From positions 1 to 5,651 of the forward strand of contig SYBY01000260.1 in the NCBI GenBank assembly GCA_005788585.1: 5,651 nucleotides of DNA. The letters are read 5' to 3'. The stretch is from Actinomycetota bacterium. Lineage in GTDB: Bacteria; Actinomycetota; Thermoleophilia; Solirubrobacterales; Solirubrobacteraceae. The notes under the pieces were generated by a model. It had not been told where the DNA came from, did no database searches, and worked only from the letters and a program-made list of their open reading frames with translations. Numbering within the stretch: position 1 is the first letter of the stretch; every line of letters begins with the position of its first letter. This document shows positions 1 through 5,627 of the stretch, in pieces. The translations under genes were made by a program, and so were the position numbers.

Positions 1-398
1 CCCACCTGTTCCCGTCCGCCGCCGCGCTGGCGACGGCCGAGCCCGCGATGCCTCGTGCCCGGGCGGCCGCGTTGCGCGGGCTGGCGTCCGCGCTGGCCGG
101 CGGCGACCTCGCCCTGGACGTCGGCGTCGACCGTGAGGAGGCGCACGCGGCGCTCGTCGCCCTGCCGGGCATCGGCCCGTGGACCGCGTCGTACATCGCG
201 ATGCGCGCGCTGCGCGATCCCGACGCGTTCCTGCCGACCGACCTCGGGGTCCGCCACGCCCTCGAGCGTCTTGGGCAGGACGGGCGGCCGAACGCCGTGC
301 TGCGGCTGGCCGAGCGCTGGCGCCCGTACCGGGCGAGCGCCGTCCAACACCTTTGGGCAAGTCTCGCCCTGCCCGTCGATCGAACGGAGGCCGCATGA
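1..398 (+). CDS. alkA: DNA-3-methyladenine glycosylase II (AlkA family), C-terminal part, cut by the left window edge
   Basis: This is the 3' part of a base-excision repair glycosylase that removes N-alkylated purines from DNA. The reading frame is open from base 3 and gives 131 residues before the TGA at 396-398. The helix-hairpin-helix motif LPGIGPWTA lies at fragment residues 54-62 (bases 162-188). The expected catalytic aspartate is D80, in FLPTDLG (codon 240-242), 20-odd residues later as in the HhH-GPD superfamily. The closing RPYRASAVQHLWAS (about 107-120) matches the WRPWRAYAxxHLW end typical of AlkA. The N-terminal domain is outside the window, so I cannot tell a stand-alone AlkA from an Ada-AlkA fusion. 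The first in-frame ATG in the window (48) is internal and not a start. The stop overlaps the next start as ATGA, so the two repair genes are probably translationally coupled. Confidence 0.9.
   Translation, partial: HLFPSAAALATAEPAMPRARAAALRGLASALAGGDLALDVGVDREEAHAALVALPGIGPWTASYIAMRALRDPDAFLPTDLGVRHALERLGQDGRPNAVLRLAERWRPYRASAVQHLWASLALPVDRTEAA
386..390 (+). promoter_or_regulatory. Shine-Dalgarno site of ogt
   Basis: GGAGG lies 4 bases upstream of the ATG at 395, inside the last codons of alkA. It supports 395 as the true ogt start over the in-frame upstream ATG at 179, which would bury the first part of the protein inside alkA. Confidence 0.75.
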
Positions 399-868
399 CC
401 ACCCTGCACACCACCATCGACACCCCGATCGGCCCGCTGCTGCTGACCGGGGACGGCGACGTCCTGCACGGCGTCCGCTTCGGAGACGGCCCGATCGATC
501 CGGCGTGGCACCACGACGCCGCGGCGTTCGCGCCCGTCACCACGCAGCTGCACGAGTACTTCCATGACGGCCGCACGAGCTTCGATCTCGCGATCGAGCT
601 GCGCGGCACGCCGTTCCAGGTGGACGTGTGGGAGCAGCTGCGCGCGATCCCGTACGGCGAGACGATCAGCTACGGCGAGCTGGCGCAGCGCGTCGGCCGG
701 CCGAGCGCCGTGCGCGCGGTCGGGGCGACGAACGGGCGCAACCCGATCCCGGTGATCGTCCCCTGTCACCGGGTGATCGGCGCGGACGGGTCGCTCACCG
801 GGTTCGGCGGCGGGCTGCCGGTCAAGCGGGCGCTGCTCGATCTGGAGCTGACACCGTCGTTGTTCTGA
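395..868 (+). CDS. ogt: Methylated-DNA--[protein]-cysteine S-methyltransferase (O6-alkylguanine-DNA alkyltransferase)
   Basis: This suicidal repair protein moves the alkyl group from O6-alkylguanine (and O4-alkylthymine) in DNA to its own cysteine. The product has 157 residues, typical for stand-alone Ogt; it has no Ada-type zinc-binding N-terminal domain. The acceptor is C124 in PCHRV (codon 764-766). The DNA-binding helix-turn-helix with the arginine finger is near R107 (SAVRAVG). The asparagine hinge is N116 (RNPIPV), the conserved tyrosine is Y93 (ISYGEL), and E151 near the C-terminus matches the glutamate of the Cys-His-Glu network with H125. An N-terminal Methyltransf_1-like alpha/beta domain (about 1-70) precedes the catalytic domain. 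The start at 395 is chosen because of the GGAGG site 4 bases upstream and the ATGA overlap with alkA. The pairing with alkA makes a compact alkylation-repair operon. All key residues are intact. Confidence 0.95.
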   Translation: MTTLHTTIDTPIGPLLLTGDGDVLHGVRFGDGPIDPAWHHDAAAFAPVTTQLHEYFHDGRTSFDLAIELRGTPFQVDVWEQLRAIPYGETISYGELAQRVGRPSAVRAVGATNGRNPIPVIVPCHRVIGADGSLTGFGGGLPVKRALLDLELTPSLF

Positions 869-873
869 ACCTC

Positions 874-910
874 CGTCGAGAAGAGGGCGCCAGGCGCCCC
901 TTTCTCGACG
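874..910 (+). terminator. Long GC-rich hairpin after ogt, probable terminator
   Basis: The arms 874-890 and 894-910 pair over 17 positions, with one G-U wobble (883/901) and one A-C mismatch (884/900), around a 3-base loop. The hairpin begins 5 bases after the ogt stop. Neither side has a clear T-tract, so it would be a U-tract-poor stem-loop of the kind common in high-GC actinobacteria, or an RNA-stabilising 3' end. It is nearly symmetric and could act on both strands, although no minus-strand gene ends here. Confidence 0.65.
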
Positions 911-942
911 TCGATCGATGAGTTCTCCGCCGCCGGCGCGTC

Positions 943-960
943 GTAGCTCCCATGAGCTAC
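943..960 (+). promoter_or_regulatory. Perfect inverted repeat spanning the hydrolase start codon
   Basis: GTAGCTC (943-949) and GAGCTAC (954-960) are exact reverse complements, separated by CCAT. The hydrolase ATG (952-954) has its A and T in the loop and its G in the stem. In RNA this would fold over the start codon; in DNA it could be a short operator. No Shine-Dalgarno sequence precedes this gene. A 7-bp repeat with a short spacer is expected a few times by chance in a window this size, so only its position makes it notable. Confidence 0.35.
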
Positions 961-1590
961 CTCCTGATCCCCGGCGGGGGCGGCAACCCGTGGGACTGGC
1001 ACCTCGTGGCCGATCGCCTCCGCGCGCGCGGCCACGAGGTCCTCTCGCCGCGCCTGCCCTACGACGACCCTCAGGGAGACCTGGCCGCCTTCGAGCGTGT
1101 CCTGCGCGCGGCGATCGGCGGCCGGGAGCGCGTCACCGTCGCCGCGCACTCGATGGGTGCGTTCCACGCGCCGCTCGTCGCCGACCGGGCCGACGCGCTG
1201 CTGCTCGTCGCGCCGATGGTCCCGCTGCCCGGCGTGTCGGCCGCCGACTGGTCCGGCCCGACCGACCAGGAGGCGTACGACGCTCCGTTCGACCTGCGCG
1301 ACACGTTCCTGCACGACGTGTCCGACGAGCTCGCGGCGGAGGCCATCGCGCAATGGGGCGAGGGCGGTGAATCCGACGCGTCCTTCGCCGAGCCCTGGCC
1401 GCTGCCGGCGTGGCCCGACGTGCCGACCCGCGTGCTGATCGGCGCCCAGGATCGCCTCTTTCCCGAAGCGTTCCTGCGCCGGCGCATCGGGCGGGAACTC
1501 GGGATCGAACCCGATGTCGTCGACAGCGGGCACATGCCGATGCTGAGCCGGCCCGATGAGGTCGTGGCGTGGCTCCTCAGGCCGGTGTGA
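952..1590 (+). CDS. Small alpha/beta hydrolase (esterase-like)
   Basis: This 212-residue protein has the alpha/beta hydrolase fold and is probably a cytoplasmic esterase or related hydrolase. No signal peptide is visible. The N-terminal strand runs straight into the oxyanion loop PGGGG (residues 7-11). The nucleophile elbow is AHSMG with S67 (codon 1150-1152). The acid is probably D167 in GAQDRLFP, and the histidine is H194 in SGHMPMLSRP, so the whole triad is present. The cap between about 95 and 150 is acidic and short. Overall it resembles small EstC / salicylate-esterase-like hydrolases of the Abhydrolase_6 group; the substrate cannot be read from sequence. The start is fixed well: an in-frame TGA lies at 919-921, no start codon lies between it and 952, and any later start would lose the oxyanion loop. 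There is no clear Shine-Dalgarno site. Its end overlaps the convergent monooxygenase gene by 14 bases. It could hydrolyse the ester made by that monooxygenase, which is inference from position. Confidence 0.88.
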   Translation: MSYLLIPGGGGNPWDWHLVADRLRARGHEVLSPRLPYDDPQGDLAAFERVLRAAIGGRERVTVAAHSMGAFHAPLVADRADALLLVAPMVPLPGVSAADWSGPTDQEAYDAPFDLRDTFLHDVSDELAAEAIAQWGEGGESDASFAEPWPLPAWPDVPTRVLIGAQDRLFPEAFLRRRIGRELGIEPDVVDSGHMPMLSRPDEVVAWLLRPV

Positions 1591-3079
1591 CGTCCGGGGC
1601 CGCGGGCGCGCCCACCGGCACGGGCCGCAGCACCCGGAAGTCCGCCGGATCGGGTGCGGCGACCGCCCGGACGTACTCATGCACGAAGCCCGGCCAGTTG
1701 CGCGTCACGCGGCCCGTTCCCTCGTGGCGGTACCAGCTGTCACAGCCGGTCCACACCGTCTGCTGCATCCGCGCATCGAGGGCGGCATTCGACGCCGCCT
1801 GCGCCTCGGCGCGCACCTCCAGCGCGGCGCCGTCCCCGGGAACCATGCCGACGGCCGTCGCGATGTACGACGCCTGCGCCTCCAGCATCTCGACGATCGA
1901 CCCCGAGCCCAGGTTCGTGTTCGGGCCGTAGAGGACGAACGCGTTGGGGAACCCGTGCACCGTCATGCCGAGGTGGGCGAGCTCGCCCTCGGCCCATACG
2001 TCGGCGAGCGGCCGCCCTGAGCGGCCGACGACCTCCAGCGGCGTGACGAGCGCGTCGGCGAAGCCGGTCGCCCAGACGATGACGTCCGTCTCGCGCTCCG
2101 TCCCGTCGGCATAGCGCACGCCTCGCGGGGTGACGGCGTCAACCCGCTTGGTCACGACATCGACGTTGGGCTGCTGCACCGCGTCGAGATACGACGAGCT
2201 GAACAGGATGCGCTTGCAGCCGAACGGCTCAGTGGGGGTGAGCTTCGCGCGCAGCGCCCGGTCGCGGACCTGGGTGCGCAGGTACGCCGAGGACCACAGC
2301 CGCCACGGCAGGTTCCAGCGCGGGTCCACGGTCAGCCCCGCGGTGACCATCACGCCGAACCCGCGAAGCAGCTGGCGGCGCAGCGCCTGCAGGCCGGGCA
2401 CCCCGGCGATCATGCGCCGTACGCGGGGCGAGTAGTCCTCGTTTCGCCGCGGCAGGATCCACGGTGCCGTGCGCTGCACGACATCGAGCTGCGCCACACG
2501 GGACACCAGCTGCGGCACGACTTGGATCGCCGTCGCGCCGGTCCCGACCACGGTCACGCGGCGGCCGTCCAGCGCGACGTCGTGGTCCCACTCGGCCGTG
2601 TGGAACTGCGCGCCCGTGAACGTGTCCCGGCCCGGGATCGGCGGGACCGCAGGCCGGCTGAGCTGGCCCGTGCCGAGGACGACGACGTCGGCCTCGATGG
2701 TCGCGCCGCCGCCGGTGCGCAGGGTCCAGCCGCAGCGCGCGGGGTCGAAGCGCGCCTCGACGATCTCGGTGTTCAGCACGATCCTGTCCGTCAGGTCGTG
2801 CTCGGCGGCCACGTCGCGCAGATACGCCAGGACCTCGTCGCGCGACGGGCACGGTCGCGACCAGTCACGGCGCTGGGCGTACGAGTACGAGTAGAGCGCC
2901 GACGGGATGTCGCAGGCCGAGCCCGGGTAGTCGTTGTGCCACCACACGCCGCCCAGTGACGGTGCCCGCTCGTACAGCGTGAACGACGCGATGCCTGCGC
3001 GCTGCAGCGCGATCGCCGTGGCGATGCCCCCGAAGCCGGCGCCGACGATCGCGACCCGGACCGCGCGTGTGTTCCCCAT
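1577..3079 (-). CDS. Class B flavoprotein monooxygenase (Baeyer-Villiger monooxygenase family)
   Basis: This 500-residue FAD- and NADPH-dependent monooxygenase is predicted to insert oxygen next to a ketone, giving an ester or lactone, or to oxidise a heteroatom. The FAD Rossmann motif GAGFGG is at residues 13-18, with the ribose-binding glutamate E37 and GGVWW at 43-47. YPGSACD (51-57) is typical of the class. The fingerprint FxGxxxHxxxW(D) is complete as F154-G156-H160-W164-D165. The NADPH Rossmann motif GTGATA is at 179-184, and ATGF is at 337-340. The C-terminal part carries PFGCKR (285-290), NTNLGSGS (387-394) and the GCxSWY...WPG signature (445-464). Length matches mycobacterial EthA/MymA-like proteins. 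No signal peptide or transmembrane helix is evident; the last ~18 residues are a Pro/Ala-rich tail. The ATG at 3077-3079 is chosen because it sits just before the FAD strand; no good Shine-Dalgarno is seen. The gene diverges from the aldehyde dehydrogenase. The substrate is unknown. Confidence 0.93.
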   Translation of the reverse strand: MGNTRAVRVAIVGAGFGGIATAIALQRAGIASFTLYERAPSLGGVWWHNDYPGSACDIPSALYSYSYAQRRDWSRPCPSRDEVLAYLRDVAAEHDLTDRIVLNTEIVEARFDPARCGWTLRTGGGATIEADVVVLGTGQLSRPAVPPIPGRDTFTGAQFHTAEWDHDVALDGRRVTVVGTGATAIQVVPQLVSRVAQLDVVQRTAPWILPRRNEDYSPRVRRMIAGVPGLQALRRQLLRGFGVMVTAGLTVDPRWNLPWRLWSSAYLRTQVRDRALRAKLTPTEPFGCKRILFSSSYLDAVQQPNVDVVTKRVDAVTPRGVRYADGTERETDVIVWATGFADALVTPLEVVGRSGRPLADVWAEGELAHLGMTVHGFPNAFVLYGPNTNLGSGSIVEMLEAQASYIATAVGMVPGDGAALEVRAEAQAASNAALDARMQQTVWTGCDSWYRHEGTGRVTRNWPGFVHEYVRAVAAPDPADFRVLRPVPVGAPAAPDVTPA

Positions 3080-3096
3080 TCCGCAAAGGCTGCGGA
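3080..3096. promoter_or_regulatory. Inverted repeat touching the monooxygenase start codon
   Basis: TCCGCA (3080-3085) and TGCGGA (3091-3096) are exact reverse complements with a 5-base spacer. The repeat directly abuts the monooxygenase ATG (3077-3079, minus strand), where a ribosome binding site would be expected. It could be a 17-bp operator or an RNA hairpin that blocks initiation. Short GC-rich repeats are frequent by chance here. Confidence 0.3.
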
Positions 3097-3146
3097 TTGC
3101 AGGCGGTTCGCGGGGGTGCTCAGAGGCTCACCGCCGGGCGCGCGGA

Positions 3147-3163
3147 GTGTGGCGCGGACACAC
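3147..3163. promoter_or_regulatory. Inverted repeat upstream of the aldehyde dehydrogenase gene
   Basis: GTGTG (3147-3151) and CACAC (3159-3163) are exact 5-bp arms with a 7-base spacer, about 27 bases before the ATG at 3190. Flanking GCGG (3142-3145) and CGC (3164-3166) extend the symmetry if a 1-2 base bulge is allowed. The position suits an operator for a dimeric regulator such as a TetR-type protein, but this is only a candidate. Confidence 0.3.
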
Positions 3164-3189
3164 CGCATCGCCGTCGTGCGTGCGCTTCG

Positions 3190-4707
3190 ATGCGAGGCGT
3201 GACCGAGACGCTCGCTGTCCACGACCCCACCGACGGCCGGGTCGTCGGGGATACCCCGACGCAGAGCCGCGAGGAGGTGCAGGCGCTGGCCACCAGGCTG
3301 CGCGCCGCACAGCCCGCCTGGGAGGCCCTCGGGCCGAAGGCGCGCGCCGAGCACGTCGGGCGGCTGCGCGACTGGGTGCTCGACCATCAGGACGAGCTCG
3401 TGGCGCTGCTGCGCAGCGAGTCGGGCAAGTCGATGCCCGACGCCGCCCTGGAGGCGATGGGCATCGTCGACGTCATGACGTTCTTCGCCGGCAAGGCGGA
3501 GTCCGCGCTGGCCGACGAGTCGCAGCGCCCCCACGGACCGCTGACGATGGGCAAGCAGCTCGGCCTGCGCCGCCGGCCCTATCCGCTCGTCGGCATCATC
3601 ACGCCCTGGAACTTCCCCCTGACCCTGCCCGTCATGGACGCGATCCCCGCGCTGCTCGCGGGTGCCGCCGTCCTGGTCAAGCCCAGTGAGTACACGCCGC
3701 TGGCGCTCCAGCGGATGGTGCGGGCCTGGAGCGAGGACCTCGGCGCGCCCGACGTCTTCGCGCTCGCGCTCGGCACCGGCGATGTCGGCGAGTCCGTCGT
3801 CGAGGTCTCCGACTACGTGCAGTTCACCGGCTCCACCGTCACCGGCCGCAAGATCGGCGTGCGCTGTGCCGAGCGGCTCATCCCGTGCGGCCTGGAGCTG
3901 GGCGGCAAGGACCCGATGCTCGTCCTCGCCGACGCGAACGTCGAGCGCGCTGCGAACGCCGCGGCGTGGGGCGGCCTGGTCAACAGCGGCCAGGTCTGCA
4001 CGAGCGTCGAGCGGGTCTACGTGGAGTCCGCGATCTACGACGAGTTCGTCGACCAGCTCGTCGAGCGCGTCCGCGGCCTGCGCCACGGGCCGGCGTCCGG
4101 CGACGAGCTGCGCGACGTCGGCGCGATGGCGAACGCCGCCCAGGTCGACGTCGTCGAGCGCCACGTCAACGACGCGATCGCCAGCGGCGCGCGCGTGCTG
4201 ACCGGCGGCCGCCGCGGCGCCGGCCCAGGCTTCTCCTACGAGCCGACCGTTCTCGTCGACGTCGACCAGGACATGCTCGTCATGCGCGAGGAGACGTTCG
4301 GACCGGTCATCCCGGTCATGCGCGTCACCGACGCCGAGGAGGCGATCGAGCTGGCGAACGACTCGCCGTACGGCCTGTCGGCCAGCGTCTGGACGTCGAG
4401 CAAGGACCGCGGCCTGGAGATCGCCCGGCGCCTCGAGGTCGGCGCGGTCAACGTCAACGACGTCCTGAGCAACCTGTTCGCGTTCGGCCTTCCGATGGGC
4501 GGCTGGAAGCGATCGGGCCTCGGCGCGCGCCTGGGCGGCGAGGACGCGATCCGCAAGTACTGCCGCAGCCAGGCGGTGACGGTCGCGCGCATGACGCCGG
4601 CCACCGAGCTGGCCTGGTACCCGTACGCATCCTGGAAGACGAAGCTCGCCGGAAGGATCGTGCGGCTCTCCGCCGCACGCGACCTGCGCCGGCGGCTGGG
4701 GATCTGA
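3190..4707 (+). CDS. NAD(P)-dependent aldehyde dehydrogenase (succinate-semialdehyde dehydrogenase GabD2-like)
   Basis: This enzyme oxidises an aldehyde to a carboxylic acid. From the ATG at 3190 it has 505 residues, normal for the family. The catalytic thiol is C270 in NSGQVC (codon 3997-3999), the general base is E236 in LELGGK, and the oxyanion asparagine is N141 in TPWNF. The cofactor site shows K164 and E167 (KPSE), which in this family usually points to NAD+ rather than NADP+. FTGSTVTG (212-219) is the Rossmann loop, and E368 in REETFGPV contacts the nicotinamide ribose. The last ~40 residues after about 465 form a basic, aromatic-rich tail; from memory a similar tail exists in mycobacterial GabD2. 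The true aldehyde is unknown. The frame is open back to an ATG at 3067, but that would overlap the divergent monooxygenase start and adds an Arg-rich, non-family stretch. A GTG at 3199 is a possible alternative. Neither start has a good ribosome site, so leaderless translation is possible. Confidence 0.93.
   Translation: MRGVTETLAVHDPTDGRVVGDTPTQSREEVQALATRLRAAQPAWEALGPKARAEHVGRLRDWVLDHQDELVALLRSESGKSMPDAALEAMGIVDVMTFFAGKAESALADESQRPHGPLTMGKQLGLRRRPYPLVGIITPWNFPLTLPVMDAIPALLAGAAVLVKPSEYTPLALQRMVRAWSEDLGAPDVFALALGTGDVGESVVEVSDYVQFTGSTVTGRKIGVRCAERLIPCGLELGGKDPMLVLADANVERAANAAAWGGLVNSGQVCTSVERVYVESAIYDEFVDQLVERVRGLRHGPASGDELRDVGAMANAAQVDVVERHVNDAIASGARVLTGGRRGAGPGFSYEPTVLVDVDQDMLVMREETFGPVIPVMRVTDAEEAIELANDSPYGLSASVWTSSKDRGLEIARRLEVGAVNVNDVLSNLFAFGLPMGGWKRSGLGARLGGEDAIRKYCRSQAVTVARMTPATELAWYPYASWKTKLAGRIVRLSAARDLRRRLGI
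4698..4702 (+). promoter_or_regulatory. Weak Shine-Dalgarno-like site before the DUF2236 gene
   Basis: GGGGA lies 7 bases before the ATG at 4710, inside the last codons of the aldehyde dehydrogenase. It pairs only partly with the 16S tail, so translation of the downstream gene may depend on ribosomes finishing the upstream one. Confidence 0.35.
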
Positions 4708-4709
4708 CC

Positions 4710-5621
4710 ATGAGCCCGAGTGTCCTGCCCGGCGAGGAGGAGTTCGCCGATCTGGTCCCCGCGCGGGGATCGATCACCTGGCAGCTCGCCGGGGACCTGC
4801 GCCTGCTGGGCGGCGCGGGCTACGCGCTCATCCTGCAGGTCGCCCATCCCACGGTCGGCGCGGGCGTCGGCCAGTACTCCGGGTTCGCGCAGGATCCCTG
4901 GGGCCGGCTGTTCCGCACGCTCGACTACGTCAACGGGTCCATCTACGGCGGGCCCGAGATGGCCGGCGAGATCGGCCGCCGCGTGCGCAACGTCCACAAG
5001 ACGATCAAGGGCACGACGGCCGACGGCAGGCGCTACCACGCGCTGGAGCCCGAGGCGTTCGCCTGGGTCCACGGCACGCTCGCCGAGTCGATCATCCGCA
5101 ACCACCAGCTCATGGGCCGGACGATCACGCGCGACGAGCGCGAGGAGTTCTGGCAGGAGTGGCGCGCCCTCGGCCGACTGATCGGCGTGCGCGACCGCGA
5201 CCTGCCGACGGACTGGGCCGGGTTCCGCCTGTACTTCGACCGGATGTGCGCCGACGTGCTGGAGGACCACCCGACGGTTCACGAGGTGCTCGAGACGCTC
5301 GACAAGCCCGGCGCGCCGCCGGTCCCGGGCCTGCCCGACCCGCTGTGGAACGCGATGCGCAAGCCCCTCGCGCGGCAGCTGCACCTCATGACGGTCGGCC
5401 TGCTGCCGCCGGTGCTGCGCGAGCGCTTCGGCCTGACGTGGTCGCCCGCCCACCAGGCGGTGTTCGGCGCGCTCTGCGCCACGGTGAAGACGTCCGGCCT
5501 GCTGCTGCCGCCGCAGCTGAAGGAGTTCGGGCCCGTGTACGTGCAGTGGCGGCGCAAGCAGCTGGAACGCGGTGACGTGGCGGCGCGCACGCCGCCCAAG
5601 CGCGACGTCGCGCTGGTCTGA
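4710..5621 (+). CDS. DUF2236 family protein (MpaB / rubber-oxygenase-type domain), putative heme oxygenase
   Basis: This 303-residue protein is made of a single DUF2236 domain (the MpaB/MpaB'/rubber oxygenase catalytic domain family). Characterised relatives are latex-clearing protein Lcp, a heme b dioxygenase cleaving polyisoprene, and fungal MpaB', which cleaves a farnesyl chain. Family features seen in order are: GDLRLLGGAGYALILQVAHP with H46 (about 28-47), the DPWGRLFRTLDY block (62-73), RRVRNVHKTIKG with H96 (90-101), the ALEPEAFAWVHGTL segment with H121 (111-124), RLIGV (156-160), and LLPPVLRERFGL (231-242). H46, H96 and H121 are candidate heme-ligand or active-site histidines by family conservation; which one binds iron cannot be told here. 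There is no signal peptide, unlike secreted Lcp, so an intracellular substrate is likely. The stretch 31-54 is hydrophobic but part of the family fold. The start follows the aldehyde dehydrogenase stop by 2 bases, so the two are co-transcribed and probably coupled. The exact reaction is unknown. Confidence 0.88.
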   Translation: MSPSVLPGEEEFADLVPARGSITWQLAGDLRLLGGAGYALILQVAHPTVGAGVGQYSGFAQDPWGRLFRTLDYVNGSIYGGPEMAGEIGRRVRNVHKTIKGTTADGRRYHALEPEAFAWVHGTLAESIIRNHQLMGRTITRDEREEFWQEWRALGRLIGVRDRDLPTDWAGFRLYFDRMCADVLEDHPTVHEVLETLDKPGAPPVPGLPDPLWNAMRKPLARQLHLMTVGLLPPVLRERFGLTWSPAHQAVFGALCATVKTSGLLLPPQLKEFGPVYVQWRRKQLERGDVAARTPPKRDVALV

Positions 5622-5627
5622 GCCGCG

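Larger units (their letters stand above)
3080..3189. promoter_or_regulatory. Divergent intergenic region between monooxygenase and aldehyde dehydrogenase genes
   Basis: These 110 bases separate the two divergent starts and must hold the promoters of both transcripts, if 3190 is the right start for the plus-strand gene. I see no convincing -35/-10 pair on either strand; the region is as GC-rich as the genes. Two inverted repeats inside it are listed separately and could bind a shared regulator. No regulator gene is present in the window. Confidence 0.5.

Noticed and set aside
179..394. Earlier ATG (179) for ogt
   Set aside because: It lies deep inside alkA, adds an Arg/Pro-rich stretch and ignores the clear GGAGG site and ATGA overlap at 395.
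766..1680. Long minus-strand open frame (304 codons) opposite the hydrolase
   Set aside because: Its Arg/Gly/Ala-rich product has no recognisable domain and it covers the ends of three well-supported genes; it is a by-product of high GC content.
3097..3125. Possible sigma70 promoter beginning with TTGCAG at 3097
   Set aside because: No TANNNT-like -10 element occurs at a suitable spacing.
3067..3189. Earlier ATG (3067) for the aldehyde dehydrogenase
   Set aside because: It would overlap the divergent monooxygenase start and adds 41 residues unlike the family N-terminus.
2791..4164. Minus-strand open frame of 457 codons across the divergent region
   Set aside because: It runs antisense through the aldehyde dehydrogenase and then out of frame through the monooxygenase start; the product is low-complexity and matches no family I recognise.
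3885..4709. Upstream extension of the DUF2236 frame into the dehydrogenase gene
   Set aside because: The added 275 residues are an Arg-rich out-of-frame reading of the dehydrogenase; the ATG at 4710 gives the normal family length.
4236..5453. Minus-strand open frame of 405 codons opposite the dehydrogenase end and DUF2236 gene
   Set aside because: It is antisense to two genes with intact family motifs; composition is typical of a GC-driven shadow frame.
952..5621. Identity with the mycobacterial mymA operon or a cyclohexanone-degradation cluster
   Set aside because: Both contain a Baeyer-Villiger enzyme with a hydrolase, but the short-chain/alcohol dehydrogenases and acyl-CoA ligase of the mymA region are absent here and gene order differs, so I did not transfer those names.
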